Shown: positions 49,774 through 59,133 of the stretch, one piece after another
How the letters are laid out: each line of letters starts with the position of its first letter
How positions within the stretch are numbered: position 1 is the first letter of the stretch
DNA from: Anaerofilum faecale
GTDB lineage: Bacteria; Bacillota; Clostridia; Oscillospirales; Ruminococcaceae
Direction of reading: 5' to 3'
DNA: 64,000 nucleotides
Assembly: GCA_019114265.1 (NCBI GenBank)
Contig: DXFV01000029.1
Span: forward strand, 66,233-130,232
The notes under the pieces: generated by a model
Told to the model about the DNA's origin: nothing
Database searches by the model: none
Seen by the model: the letters and a program-made list of their open reading frames with translations, nothing else
Translations under genes and position numbers: made by a program

Positions 49774-50598
49774 ATGAAAGAGCTGCTTGCGTTTGAGCAG
49801 GTTTCCTACCAGTACGACAGCGGCGGAGAGCGGGAAGCCCTTTTCCCGCTCTCGGTGCGTCTGTTTGCAGGCGAAAAGGTCGCCGTGCTGGGCAGCAACG
49901 GCGCGGGAAAATCCACCTTTTTTCTGCTGGCCAACGGCGTGCTCACACCCCGCAGCGGGACCATTTTGCTGGACGGAGCACCGGTGGGCAAAAAGGAAAA
50001 GCAGCGCATGCAGCTGCGCCGCCGGGTGGGACTGGTATTTCAAGACCCGGATGTGCAGCTATTGGCGGACACCGTGGAGGAGGAGGTCAGCTTTGGACCC
50101 ATGAATCTGGGTCTGCCGGAGGAAGAGGTGCGCCGCCGGGTGGATATGGCGCTGGAAAGTCTGGGCCTGACCGAATACCGCCGCCGGGGACCGCAGTATC
50201 TCTCGGGCGGGGAAAAGCGGCGGGTGGCGATCGCCGACGTCCTGGCGATGGAGCCCGAAATCATGCTGCTGGACGAGCCGGCCAGCAACCTCGACCCGGC
50301 CGGGCAGGCGCTTTTGGAGGAAACGCTGGAATCCCTGCACCAAAAGGGGATAACACTGCTGGTGGCCACCCACGATGTGGATTTCGCCTGGCGGTGGGCC
50401 GACCGGGTCCTGGTGTTCCGGGACGGACGTCTGGAGCGGGACGCCGCGCCGGAGGCTGTATTTGCGGAGGAAGATCTGCTTTCCCGCTGCGGCCTCGAAC
50501 AGCCGCTGCTGTGGAAGGTGGCGAAGGCGCTGAAGATCCCGGTGCCCAGACGCCCGGAAGAACTGGCAAACTACGAGATCGGGAGGAAGACCGAATGA
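49774..50598 (+). CDS. cbiO: cobalt ECF transporter ATPase CbiO
   Basis: A 274-aa ABC ATPase. Walker A is GSNGAGKSTFF, the Q-loop region is LVFQDPDVQL, the signature is YLSGGEKRRVAIA and Walker B is IMLLDEPASNLDP, followed by the His switch VATHDVDF. It powers cobalt import through CbiMNQ. AAGGAG precedes the ATG and the cbiK start overlaps its stop. Length and motif order are standard for the family. Confidence 0.95.
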   Translation: MKELLAFEQVSYQYDSGGEREALFPLSVRLFAGEKVAVLGSNGAGKSTFFLLANGVLTPRSGTILLDGAPVGKKEKQRMQLRRRVGLVFQDPDVQLLADTVEEEVSFGPMNLGLPEEEVRRRVDMALESLGLTEYRRRGPQYLSGGEKRRVAIADVLAMEPEIMLLDEPASNLDPAGQALLEETLESLHQKGITLLVATHDVDFAWRWADRVLVFRDGRLERDAAPEAVFAEEDLLSRCGLEQPLLWKVAKALKIPVPRRPEELANYEIGRKTE

Positions 50599-51362
50599 AA
50601 ACCGCGTTGCTCTGCGTCAGTTTCGGCACCAGCGTGCCGGCTGCCAGAAAAAGCATCACCGCTGTGGAGCAGGCCCTGCAAGGGGAAATGCCGCAGGTGG
50701 ATTTTTTCCGCGCGTTCACCAGCAGGACCATCCGGCGGGTCCTGGCCGCAAAGGGCGAGACCGTGTGGAGCATGGAGGAAGCGCTGGAGCATCTGACAGA
50801 CGGCCGCTACGACCGTGTGGTGATCCAGCCCACCCACTTTTTGTACGGACTGGAATATGAAAAGCTGAAAGCCAGCGTGGAAGAAGCCCAAAAGCGGTTT
50901 CCCTGCCTGCTGCTGGGGGCGCCGCTCCTCTCCGGCACCAGGGACCTGTGTGCGCTGGCAAAAGTGCTGGCAGAGGAATTTCCCGCAAGAGAGCATTCCG
51001 CACTGGTATTTATGGGGCACGGCACGCCGCATTTTTCCAATGTGGTGTACCCCGCCCTGCAAACGGTGTTCCACATGATGGGCCGCAAGGACGTGTATGT
51101 GGGAACCGTGGAGGGATGGCCGGAGATCGATGAGATCTGCAAAAAATTGCAGGCAGAATCGTATACCCATGTGCGTACAGCCCCCCTGATGCTGGTGGCG
51201 GGAGACCACGCTGTCAACGACATGGCCGGCGAGGAAGAGGACAGCTGGAAAAGCATCCTCACCCGCGAGGGTTATCAGGTGGAATGTATCCTGCAGGGGC
51301 TGGGCGTGCTGCCCGGCGTGCAGGGGATGTACCGGCAGCACCTGCGGGAACTTCTGCAATAA
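50595..51362 (+). CDS. cbiK: anaerobic cobaltochelatase CbiK
   Basis: A 255-aa chelatase that inserts Co(2+) into sirohydrochlorin. ALLCVSFGTSVPAARKS and the catalytic His in VFMGHGTPHFSN are the family marks, with VGTVEGWPEIDEI and LMLVAGDHAVNDMAGEE as metal-site motifs. The ATG at 50595 overlaps the cbiO stop and has GGGAGG upstream. Presence of CbiK shows the early-cobalt (anaerobic) pathway. No signal peptide is visible, so it should be cytoplasmic. Confidence 0.95.
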   Translation: MKTALLCVSFGTSVPAARKSITAVEQALQGEMPQVDFFRAFTSRTIRRVLAAKGETVWSMEEALEHLTDGRYDRVVIQPTHFLYGLEYEKLKASVEEAQKRFPCLLLGAPLLSGTRDLCALAKVLAEEFPAREHSALVFMGHGTPHFSNVVYPALQTVFHMMGRKDVYVGTVEGWPEIDEICKKLQAESYTHVRTAPLMLVAGDHAVNDMAGEEEDSWKSILTREGYQVECILQGLGVLPGVQGMYRQHLRELLQ

Positions 51363-51377
51363 AGGGAAGGAAGCAAG

Positions 51378-52508
51378 ATGGCACTGGACTATTACATCCG
51401 CAGCGGGCAGAGACAGCTGCGCTGCGGGTACACCACCGGCACCTGCGCGGCGCTGGCGGCGGCGGGAGCGGCGGCCTTTCTGCTCTCCGGAAAACGGCCG
51501 GAGACCCTCTCGCTGCTCACCCCCAAGGGCATCGCGGTGGAAACCGCGCCCGCGGTTCTTTTTATAAAGGAAGGGACGGCGGTCTGCGGCGTGGTGAAGG
51601 ACGGCGGGGATGACGCCGACGTGACCCACGGGCTGACCATCGAGGCCCATGTGCGGAAAAGCCGCCTCCCCGGCATCTCCATCGATGGAGGAGAAGGGGT
51701 GGGCCGCGTGACCCGGCCGGGGCTGGACCAGCCGGTGGGCGCCGCCGCCATCAACCGGGTGCCCCGCCGGATGATCGAGCAGCAGGTGCAGCAGGTCTGC
51801 GACGAACTGGGCTACGACGGCGGCGTCGAGGTGCGCATCTGCATCCCCGGCGGCCGGGAAACGGCGCAAAAGACCTTCAACCCCCAGCTGGGGGTGGAGG
51901 GCGGGCTGTCCATCCTGGGCACCTCCGGCATCGTGGAGCCGATGAGCGAGCAGGCACTGGTGGACACCATCGCGGTGGAGCTGCGGCAGACAGCCGCTCT
52001 GGGCAGCAAACGCCTCCTGCTCACCCCCGGCAACTACGGGGAGGCTTTTCTGCGGGAAAGCTCTCTCGCGGCGGACGTCCCGGTGGTCAAGTGCTCGAAT
52101 TTTATCGGCGACGCGCTGGATATTGCCGGTATCCATCCGTTTGAGGAGGTGCTGCTGGTGGGGCACATCGGCAAGCTGGTCAAGGTGGCGGGCGGGGTGA
52201 TGAACACCCATTCCCGCTATGCGGACTGCCGCACCGAGCTGGTGTGCGCCCATGCCGCTGTGTGCGGCGCTTCCCAAGCGGTGTGCACGGCGCTGCTGCA
52301 GGCGGCCACCACCGACGCATGCATCGAAATTTTAGACAGTGCCCGTCTGCGCCAGCCGGTGCTGGACCGCCTGCTGGACGCCATCCAGCGGCATCTGGAA
52401 CACCGGGCCGGGGGCAAATACCGGGTCGGCGCGGTGCTGTTTTCCAATCAATACGGCCTGTTGGGGCAAACCCGGACGGCGAAGGAGATCATGGAATCAT
52501 GGAAATGA
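51378..52508 (+). CDS. cbiD: cobalt-precorrin-5B C1-methyltransferase
   Basis: A 376-aa CbiD enzyme that methylates C-1 of the contracted ring using SAM. The start LRCGYTTGTCAALAAAGAA is diagnostic, and DDADVTHG, GVGRVTRPGLDQPVG, TPGNYGE and LVGHIGKLVKVAGG are conserved. AAGGAAG is before the ATG. The enzyme occurs only in the anaerobic pathway. Its last codons contain the start of the next gene. Confidence 0.96.
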   Translation: MALDYYIRSGQRQLRCGYTTGTCAALAAAGAAAFLLSGKRPETLSLLTPKGIAVETAPAVLFIKEGTAVCGVVKDGGDDADVTHGLTIEAHVRKSRLPGISIDGGEGVGRVTRPGLDQPVGAAAINRVPRRMIEQQVQQVCDELGYDGGVEVRICIPGGRETAQKTFNPQLGVEGGLSILGTSGIVEPMSEQALVDTIAVELRQTAALGSKRLLLTPGNYGEAFLRESSLAADVPVVKCSNFIGDALDIAGIHPFEEVLLVGHIGKLVKVAGGVMNTHSRYADCRTELVCAHAAVCGASQAVCTALLQAATTDACIEILDSARLRQPVLDRLLDAIQRHLEHRAGGKYRVGAVLFSNQYGLLGQTRTAKEIMESWK

Positions 52509-53197
52509 AACGAGGGATTTTTTACGGTGTGGGCGTGGGCCCCGGAGACCCGGAACTGCTGACGGTGAAGGCGCTGCGGGTGATGGGGGAGTGCCCGGTG
52601 CTGGCCTGCCCGCAGACAAAGAGCGGCGAGATGCTGGCGCTGGACATCGTCCGCCAGGCGATGGACGTCTCGGGAAAGACCATCCTGCCGCTGCACTTCA
52701 CCATGTCGCGCGACACGGCGGTGCAGCGGGCGGCGCACGAAAAGGCGGCGGACGAGGTGTGCCGCTGGCTGGAGCAGGGAATGGATGTGGCCATGCCGAA
52801 TCTGGGCGATGTGTCGATCTATTCCACCTACTGCTACCTGATGGAGCTGGTGCGCCTGCGCGGTTTTGAGACCCGGATGGTGGCCGGTGTGCCCAGCTTC
52901 TGTGCCATTGCCGCCCGGCTGGGTGTGAGCCTCACCGAGATGAACAGCCCGCTGCACATTGCGCCCGGCAGCCTTGATCTGGAGGAGGTCCTCCACTGGC
53001 CGGGCAACAAGGTGCTGATGAAATCCGGCAGCCAGATGCCGGGGGTCCTGCAGGCCATCGAGGAGCATGCGAGCCTCGCCAAGAGCGCCATGATCCAGAA
53101 CTGCGGCCTGCCGAACGAGCGGGTGTTCCCCGATCTCTCCCGGGAGGTCCCCCGGGAATCCACCGGCTATTTTGCCACCGTGATCGTAAAGGAGTGA
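52499..53197 (+). CDS. cbiL: cobalt-factor-II / precorrin-2 C20-methyltransferase
   Basis: A 232-aa SAM methyltransferase of the CbiL/CobI type. GVGVGPGDPELLTVKALR is the N-terminal SAM loop, PNLGDVSIYSTYCYLME carries the GDxxxYST motif special to the C20 enzyme, and VAGVPSFCAIAARLG follows. ATG 52499 lies 11 bases after AAGGAG and overlaps cbiD by 10 bases; an ATG two codons later is the alternative. It performs the first methylation after cobalt insertion. Confidence 0.93.
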   Translation: MEMKRGIFYGVGVGPGDPELLTVKALRVMGECPVLACPQTKSGEMLALDIVRQAMDVSGKTILPLHFTMSRDTAVQRAAHEKAADEVCRWLEQGMDVAMPNLGDVSIYSTYCYLMELVRLRGFETRMVAGVPSFCAIAARLGVSLTEMNSPLHIAPGSLDLEEVLHWPGNKVLMKSGSQMPGVLQAIEEHASLAKSAMIQNCGLPNERVFPDLSREVPRESTGYFATVIVKE

Positions 53198-53203
53198 GCG
53201 AAG

Positions 53204-53971
53204 ATGGTACATTTTGTGGGAGCAGGCCCCGGAGCGCCCGACCTGATCACACTGCGGGGCGCCGAGCTGCTGCGCCGAGCCGACTGCATCATTTACGCCG
53301 GCAGCCTTGTCAACCCGGCGCTGCTGACGATGACAAAAGCGGGCTGTGAGATCCACAACAGCGCCGCCATGACGCTGGAAGAGGTGTTGGAGGTCATGGA
53401 GCGGATGGAGGCGGCCGGAAAGGAGACCGTGCGCCTGCACACCGGGGACGCCAGCCTGTTCGGCGCCATCCGCGAACAGATGGACGCGCTGGACGAAAGG
53501 GGCATCCCCTATGACGACACCCCCGGCGTTTCCAGCTTCTGCGGCGCGGCGGCTGCCTTGAATGCGGAATACACCCTGCCCGGCGTGAGCCAGAGCCTGA
53601 TCATCACCCGTATGGCGGGACGCACGCCGGTGCCGGAAAAGGAGCAGCTGGCCTCGATGGCACAGCACGGGGCCTCGATGGTTCTGTTCCTGTCCTCCGG
53701 GCTGCTGCAGGAGGTACAGAATGAGCTGCTGCGGGGCGGCTATCAGGCCGATACCCCCGCGGCCATCGTATACAAGGCCACCTGGCCGGACGAAAAGGTC
53801 ATCCGGTGCACGGTGGGCACACTGGCCCGGCGCGGTGCGGAGGAGGGCATCCGAAAGACCGCCCTGCTGCTGATCGGCGATTTTCTCGATTCCTGCTACG
53901 AGCGCAGCCGCCTGTATGATCCCACCTTTACCACCGAGTTCCGGCAGGCAAGCGCACCGAAAAAACAGTAA
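53204..53971 (+). CDS. cbiF: cobalt-precorrin-4 C11-methyltransferase
   Basis: A 255-aa SAM methyltransferase of the CbiF/CobM type. It starts VHFVGAGPGAPDLITLRG; IIYAGSLVNPALL and RLHTGDASLFGAIREQM are typical of the C11 enzyme, and DDTPGVSSFCGAAAAL follows. AAAGGAG lies upstream of the ATG. It acts after CbiH and before CbiG in the anaerobic route, and the gene is adjacent to cbiG. Confidence 0.95.
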   Translation: MVHFVGAGPGAPDLITLRGAELLRRADCIIYAGSLVNPALLTMTKAGCEIHNSAAMTLEEVLEVMERMEAAGKETVRLHTGDASLFGAIREQMDALDERGIPYDDTPGVSSFCGAAAALNAEYTLPGVSQSLIITRMAGRTPVPEKEQLASMAQHGASMVLFLSSGLLQEVQNELLRGGYQADTPAAIVYKATWPDEKVIRCTVGTLARRGAEEGIRKTALLLIGDFLDSCYERSRLYDPTFTTEFRQASAPKKQ

Positions 53972-54004
53972 TCCCGTACATCACACAAAAAGGCGGTGAC
54001 ACAA

Positions 54005-55015
54005 ATGAAGCTGGCGTTTCTGGCCTTTACCGAAAAGGGGTTTGCCCTTGCCGGTTCTCTGGCACAGGCTCTCGGCGGCACTGCTTCCCGCTGCGGCGAA
54101 CCCGACTCCCTGTCCGGCTGGACACAAAAGCAGTTTGCCGAGGCGGATGGACTGGTGTTTGTGGGGGCAGTGGGCATCGCTGTCCGCGCCATCGCCCCCT
54201 TGATCGAAAAGAAATGGAAAGACCCGGCGGTGGTGGCGGTGGACGAGTGCGCGCAGTTTGCGGTGCCCCTTCTGTCCGGCCATCTGGGCGGCGCAAACCG
54301 CCTGGCCCGGGCGATCGGTGCGGTGTGCGGCGCACAGCCGGTCATCACCACCGCGACCGACGTCAACGGCGTGTTTGCGGTGGACGAATGGGCCAGCTGT
54401 CAAGGAATGGCCGTCGTCGACCCGCAGCATATCAAGCACATTTCCGGCCGGCTGCTGGCAGGAGAGAGCATCCGCCTGTACAGCACCTGTCCCATCGAGG
54501 GAGAATGTCCGCCGGGCGTGGAGTGCACCGAAACCCTTCCCGCCGATGTAGCAGTGAGTGTGCGGCGGGAAGATGTGGTGCTGTCGCTGGCGCCGAAGGT
54601 CGTGGTGCTGGGGGTGGGCTGCCGGAAGGGGACGCCGCAAAGCACCATCGAAGAAGTGCTGCATCGCTTTTTGCGGCAGAGCGGTCTGCGGATCGAGTCC
54701 ATCTGCGCCGTGGCCAGCATCGACCTGAAAAAAGAGGAGCCCGGTCTGCTTGCGTTCTGCCGCAGTCATGGCTGGACGCTGGAAACCCGCACCGCACAGC
54801 AACTCTGCCGGACACCGGGCGAGTTCACCCCCTCGGCGTTTGTGAAGCAGATGACCGGTGTGGACAACGTCTGCGAGCGCAGTGCTGCGGCGGTCAGCGG
54901 CGGCAGAGTATCCGTGAAAAAATTCGCCGCCGACGGTGTGACGATGGCGGCAGCAGAAAAGTCCTTCCGGCTGCACTGGAACTGGAAGCCGGCAGAAAGA
55001 AGAGGAGAACGATGA
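54005..55015 (+). CDS. cbiG: cobalt-precorrin-5A hydrolase
   Basis: A 336-aa CbiG that opens the delta-lactone and releases acetaldehyde in ring contraction. The N-terminal domain contains VGAVGIAVRAIAPLIEKK and LSGHLGGANRLAR, and the C-terminal domain contains VLGVGCRKGTPQSTIEE and ASIDLKKEEPGL. ATG 54005 is preferred over a GTG at 53996 because AAAGGCGGTG then falls at normal spacing. The middle linker is short, as in many clostridial forms. cbiH overlaps its stop. Confidence 0.94.
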   Translation: MKLAFLAFTEKGFALAGSLAQALGGTASRCGEPDSLSGWTQKQFAEADGLVFVGAVGIAVRAIAPLIEKKWKDPAVVAVDECAQFAVPLLSGHLGGANRLARAIGAVCGAQPVITTATDVNGVFAVDEWASCQGMAVVDPQHIKHISGRLLAGESIRLYSTCPIEGECPPGVECTETLPADVAVSVRREDVVLSLAPKVVVLGVGCRKGTPQSTIEEVLHRFLRQSGLRIESICAVASIDLKKEEPGLLAFCRSHGWTLETRTAQQLCRTPGEFTPSAFVKQMTGVDNVCERSAAAVSGGRVSVKKFAADGVTMAAAEKSFRLHWNWKPAERRGER

Positions 55016-55755
55016 ATACCTTATACGTAGTGGGCATTGGTCCCGGTGGGGAGCAGTTTCTCACCGGGCAGGCCAGAGAAGCGCTGGAACGGGCGCAGGT
55101 GCTGTGCGGCTATACGGTCTATGTGGACCTGGTCGCGCCCCTGTTTCCCGAAAAGGAGACCTACACCACCCCGATGAAACAGGAGCTGGACCGCTGCCGC
55201 TGGGCGATGGAAACGGCACAGGGCGGCAGGGACGTGGCGCTGGTGTGCAGCGGCGACGCCGGGGTGTACGGCATGGCGGGGCTGCTGCTGCAGCTGTCGC
55301 CGCAGTATCCCGGCGTGGAGATCCAGGTGGTGGCAGGCGTGACGGCGGCGCTTTCGGGCGGCGCGGTGCTGGGTGCGCCGCTGGGCCACGACTTCTGCGT
55401 CGTCTCCCTCTCCGACCTTCTCACCCCGTGGGAGGTCATCGAAAAGCGGCTGCGCTGTGCGGCGTGGGGCGATTTCTGCCTGTGCCTGTATAACCCCAGC
55501 TCCCGCAAGCGGGCGGACTATCTGGCAAAAGCCTGTGACATCCTGTTGGTAGAGGGCAAATCCCCCGACACCGTCTGCGGCTGGGTGCGGAACATCGGCC
55601 GGGAAGGGCAGAGCGCACAGCTGCTCTCCCTTGCCGCGCTGCGGGACGCAAAGCTGGATATGTTCACCACCGTCTTCATCGGCTCCTCCACCACGCAGGA
55701 GATCGACGGCCGGATGGTAACGCCCCGCGGGTACGAGAAAAAATGCGAGTGGTGA
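55012..55755 (+). CDS. cbiH: cobalt-factor-III / precorrin-3B C17-methyltransferase
   Basis: A 247-aa SAM methyltransferase of the CbiH/CobJ type. The start LYVVGIGPGGEQFLTGQA, the GYTVYVDLV segment, SGDAGVYGMAGLLLQL and GHDFCVVSLSDLLTPWE are conserved, and the C-terminal VFIGSSTTQEIDGRMVTPRG is characteristic. No fused CbiG domain or Fe-S insertion is present. It methylates C-17 and triggers ring contraction. It overlaps cbiG by 4 bases and cbiJ by 13 bases. Confidence 0.95.
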   Translation: MNTLYVVGIGPGGEQFLTGQAREALERAQVLCGYTVYVDLVAPLFPEKETYTTPMKQELDRCRWAMETAQGGRDVALVCSGDAGVYGMAGLLLQLSPQYPGVEIQVVAGVTAALSGGAVLGAPLGHDFCVVSLSDLLTPWEVIEKRLRCAAWGDFCLCLYNPSSRKRADYLAKACDILLVEGKSPDTVCGWVRNIGREGQSAQLLSLAALRDAKLDMFTTVFIGSSTTQEIDGRMVTPRGYEKKCEW

Positions 55756-56486
55756 TTTTCAGCGGCACCACCGAAGGGCGGCAGCTCTCCGCACGGACGG
55801 CGGCGATGGGCGCACAGACGGTCGTGTGCGTCGCCACCGAATACGGCAAAACCATGCAGCAGCAGATTCCGGGTACCCGGACACTCTCCGGCCGCATGGA
55901 CGCGGAACAGATGGCAGAGGTGCTCCAAACCGCCGATCTGTGTATCGACGCCACCCATCCCTATGCCAAGGAAGCCAGCCGGAACATCCGTGCGGCGGCC
56001 CGGGCGGCGAAGGTTCCCTGCCGGCGGCTGCTGCGCCGGGAAAGCGAGCTGCCGCCGGACTGTATTGTGGTGGACGATGCCGCTGCCGCCGCCCGGTTTC
56101 TGCAAAGCACGGCGGGAAATATCCTCCTCACCACCGGCGCCAAGGAGCTGGCCGCATTTGCAGCGGTAGAGCGGCAGCGGCTGTATCCGCGGGTGCTGCC
56201 GATGCAGGAAAGCCTTGCCGCCTGTGAAGCGATGGAGATCCCCCGCGGCCATGTCATCGCCATGCAGGGCCCGTTTTCCTGCGAGCTGAACACCGCGCTG
56301 ATCCGTCAGTTTTCCATCCGCTGGCTGGTGACAAAGGACGGCGGCGCGGCCGGCGGCTTTGCCGAAAAGGCCGAAGCCGCGCACGAAACGGGGGCGCGGC
56401 TGGTGGTGATCCGCCGTCCCCGGGAGGAGGGCGAATCCTACGAAACGATTTTACAGCTGTGTAAGGAGATGATGGGATGCAGGTGA
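55743..56486 (+). CDS. cbiJ: cobalt-precorrin-6A reductase
   Basis: A 247-aa NADH/NADPH-dependent reductase of the CbiJ/CobK family. The N-terminal FSGTTEGRQLSARTAAMG is the dinucleotide-binding start. DATHPYAKEASRNIRAAA, LLTTGAKELAAF and MQGPFSCELNTAL are conserved, and VTKDGGAAGGFAEKAEAA closes the family pattern. It reduces the macrocycle after CbiD. The start is inside the end of cbiH, and its own end overlaps the cbiET start by 10 bases. Confidence 0.93.
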   Translation: MRVVIFSGTTEGRQLSARTAAMGAQTVVCVATEYGKTMQQQIPGTRTLSGRMDAEQMAEVLQTADLCIDATHPYAKEASRNIRAAARAAKVPCRRLLRRESELPPDCIVVDDAAAAARFLQSTAGNILLTTGAKELAAFAAVERQRLYPRVLPMQESLAACEAMEIPRGHVIAMQGPFSCELNTALIRQFSIRWLVTKDGGAAGGFAEKAEAAHETGARLVVIRRPREEGESYETILQLCKEMMGCR

Positions 56487-57676
56487 TATTGGCAGCGTCC
56501 GGCGGAGGAGAGCGGGGAACCGTCACCGAAGACTGCCGGCAGGCACTGGAAAACGCCTCCTGTATCATTGGAGCGCGCCGGCTGCTGGAAGGTCTTCCCG
56601 ACACATACACCCGCAACCGCGCGGCAGCCACCCGCCCGGCGGAAATCCTGCAGGCGATCCGGTCGCACGGGGAGGGCTGTGTGGTGCTGTACAGCGGCGA
56701 TACCGGCTTTTATTCGGGCGCCCGTTCCCTGATCCCTCTGCTGGAGCAGGAGGGCGTGGCCTATACGGTGCTTCCGGGCATTTCCAGTGTGCAGCTGCTT
56801 TCGGCCGCGCTGGGCAGACCGTGGCAGAACTGGCTTCTTCTCTCCGCGCACGGGGTGCACTGCAATCCGGTGGGCGCAGTGATGCAGGGAAAACCGGTGT
56901 TTTTCCTCACCGGCGGCGACCTTGGTCCGGCGCAGCTGTGCCGGATGCTGGCACAGGCAGGTCTGGAGCAGCTGCCGGTCACGGTGGGAGAAAACCTCTC
57001 TTATCCGCAGCAGTGTATTCGCCGGGGCACGGCGGCAGAATTTGCACAGGAACGCTTTGCACCGCTCAGCGTATTGCTGGCGGAACCGGCGGCGCCTGTC
57101 ACACGCCGCACGCCCGGATTCCCGGATTCTCTCTTCATCCGGGGCGAGGTGCCGATGACCAAGCAGGAGGTGCGGGCGGCGGTGCTGGCAAAGCTGGCGC
57201 CCCGCGCGGACGACATCCTGTGGGACGTGGGCGCGGGCACCGGCAGCGTGAGCATCGAGCTGGCACTGGCAGCAAGCTGGGGCCGCACCTATGCAATTGA
57301 GTGCAATGAAAAAGCCTGTGAGCTCATCCGGGTGAACCGGGAAAAGCTGGGTGCGTGGAATCTCCGCCTGATCGAAGGCGCCGCACCGCAGGCGCTGGAT
57401 GCGCTGGAAATGCCCAACGCCGTCTTCATCGGCGGCACAAAAGGCTCCATGCAGAAGGTGGTGGATCTGGTGCTGGACCGCAATCCCGCCGCCCGCATCT
57501 GCATCTCGGCGATCTGCATCGAAACGCTGTACCAGGCGGTGCAGGCGCTGCAAAACCGGGGCGTCGAGCCGGAGGTGACCCAGATCGGCAGCAGCCGGGG
57601 GAAGGCGGCGGGGTCGCTCCATCTGCTGCTGGCGAACAATCCCATTTTTCTGATTGCGGGGAATTGCGATGGTTGA
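56477..57676 (+). CDS. cobalt-precorrin-7 methyltransferase/decarboxylase fusion (CbiE-CbiT)
   Basis: A 399-aa fusion equivalent to CobL. Residues 1-200 are CbiE (C5-methyltransferase): ASCIIGARRLLEGL, VVLYSGDTGFYSGA and LPGISSVQLLSAALG. Residues about 215-399 are CbiT (C15-methyltransferase and C12 decarboxylase): IRGEVPMTKQEVRAAVLAKL, WDVGAGTGSVSIELAL and VFIGGTKGSMQKV. The N-terminal SAM loop of CbiE is weak (LAASGGGERGTV), as in many clostridial fusions. The gene overlaps both neighbours. Confidence 0.94.
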   Translation: MQVILAASGGGERGTVTEDCRQALENASCIIGARRLLEGLPDTYTRNRAAATRPAEILQAIRSHGEGCVVLYSGDTGFYSGARSLIPLLEQEGVAYTVLPGISSVQLLSAALGRPWQNWLLLSAHGVHCNPVGAVMQGKPVFFLTGGDLGPAQLCRMLAQAGLEQLPVTVGENLSYPQQCIRRGTAAEFAQERFAPLSVLLAEPAAPVTRRTPGFPDSLFIRGEVPMTKQEVRAAVLAKLAPRADDILWDVGAGTGSVSIELALAASWGRTYAIECNEKACELIRVNREKLGAWNLRLIEGAAPQALDALEMPNAVFIGGTKGSMQKVVDLVLDRNPAARICISAICIETLYQAVQALQNRGVEPEVTQIGSSRGKAAGSLHLLLANNPIFLIAGNCDG

Positions 57677-59024
57677 ACTGTTGCTGACGGCGCCCGCCTC
57701 CGGCGGCGGGAAAACCACCGTCACCTGTGCGCTGCTGGCCGCGCTGGCAAAGCGGGGGATGTCCCCCTGCGCCTTCAAGTGCGGCCCGGACTACATCGAC
57801 CCCATGTTCCACCGCTCGGTGCTGGGGGTGGAGAGCCACAACCTGGACCTCTTCCTCTGCCCGGAAACCCGTCTGCGCGCGCTCTATGAACGCCACATTT
57901 CCGGCCACGGAGCCGCGGTGTGCGAGGGCGTCATGGGCTTTTACGACGGCGTGGGCGGCAGCACCACCCGGGCCAGCGCATGGCATGTGGCCGGCACGCT
58001 GGAGCTTCCGGTGCTGCTGGTCATCCGCCCCAAAGGCGCCAGCCTCACACTGGCGGCACAGGTCAAGGGGCTGTGCAGCTTCCGGGAAAACAGCCGTATC
58101 CGCGGCATTTTTCTCAACGACTGCCCGCCCATGCTGTTTGCCAGCCTCGCCCCCATGCTGGAGAGGGAAACCGGTCTTCCGGTGCTGGGATATCTCCCCC
58201 GCATGGAGGAAGCGGCCTTCCAAAGCCGCCATCTGGGGCTGTACACCGCCGGAGAGATCGAGGGGCTGCAGCAGCGCATCGACATTCTGGCGCAGAAACT
58301 GGAACAGACCACCGATATGCCGCGTCTGCTGGAGCTGTTCGCGGACCGCGACCGGGCAGCCGCCTTCCGGCCAGTGCCGACGCCTGTAAAAACCACCATC
58401 GCGGTGGCGCAGGACGAGGCCTTCTGCTTCACCTACGCCGAGACGCTGGACGCCCTGCGGGACGCCGGGGCGCAGATCGTCCCGTTCCGCCCGCTGCACG
58501 ACGCCGCCCTGCCGGAGAAGATCGGCGGGCTGTATCTGCCCGGCGGCTACCCGGAGCTGTACGCCCGGCAGCTTTCCCAAAACGGATCCATGCGCCGGGC
58601 CATCCGCGGCGCGATCTCCAGAGGGATGCCCACGGTGGCGGAATGCGGCGGTTTTCTGTATCTGGGCCAAACCCTCGAGGACGAAACCGGCCACGCCTAT
58701 CCCATGACCGGAGCACTCCCCGGCAGCGGCGTCAAAAAGCAAAAGCTGATGCGGTTTGGCTATGCCAGCCTCACAGCCAAAACCGACAGCCTGCTGTTCG
58801 CACAGGGGGAGGAAATCCCGGTGCACGAGTTCCACTATTGGGATTCCACCGAAAACGGCAGCGATTTCACAGCCCAAAAGCCGGTTTCGGGCCGAAGCTG
58901 GCAGTGCGGCTTTGGAGAAAAGAATCTCTACGCCGCCTTCCCGCATCTGTATTTCTGGGGAAATCCGCAGTGGGCCGCGCGCTTTGTGCAGGCGGCCGCG
59001 CGGTATGCAGAATCGGAAGAATAA
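57669..59024 (+). CDS. cbiA: cobyrinic acid a,c-diamide synthase
   Basis: A 451-aa glutamine-dependent amidotransferase. The P-loop ATPase half has APASGGGKTTVTCALLAAL and KCGPDYIDPMFH, and the class I glutaminase half has LYLPGGYPELYARQL and the nucleophile Cys in VAECGGFLYLG. ATG 57669 overlaps the cbiET stop by 8 bases. It amidates the a and c side chains. The next amidation enzyme, cobyric acid synthase (CbiP), was not found in the window. Confidence 0.95.
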   Translation: MVELLLTAPASGGGKTTVTCALLAALAKRGMSPCAFKCGPDYIDPMFHRSVLGVESHNLDLFLCPETRLRALYERHISGHGAAVCEGVMGFYDGVGGSTTRASAWHVAGTLELPVLLVIRPKGASLTLAAQVKGLCSFRENSRIRGIFLNDCPPMLFASLAPMLERETGLPVLGYLPRMEEAAFQSRHLGLYTAGEIEGLQQRIDILAQKLEQTTDMPRLLELFADRDRAAAFRPVPTPVKTTIAVAQDEAFCFTYAETLDALRDAGAQIVPFRPLHDAALPEKIGGLYLPGGYPELYARQLSQNGSMRRAIRGAISRGMPTVAECGGFLYLGQTLEDETGHAYPMTGALPGSGVKKQKLMRFGYASLTAKTDSLLFAQGEEIPVHEFHYWDSTENGSDFTAQKPVSGRSWQCGFGEKNLYAAFPHLYFWGNPQWAARFVQAAARYAESEE

Positions 59025-59040
59025 AGGAAGAATAAAGTTT

Positions 59041-59095
59041 TCGTCCACCTTTTGAAAAAGGTGGCGGGGTTTGCAAAGGGGCGGCGCCCCTTTGT
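59041..59095. repeat. tandem hairpins between cbiA and cobT
   Basis: CCACCTTTT/AAAGGTGG (59045-59064) and AAAGGGGC/GCCCCTTT (59075-59093) are back-to-back inverted repeats in the 109-base gap. They resemble dispersed Ruminococcaceae intergenic repeats. A transcription attenuator is another reading. Confidence 0.4.
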
Positions 59096-59133
59096 GCCAA
59101 ACGCAAGCAGGGGGTCAGGAAGAAGGAATCGGA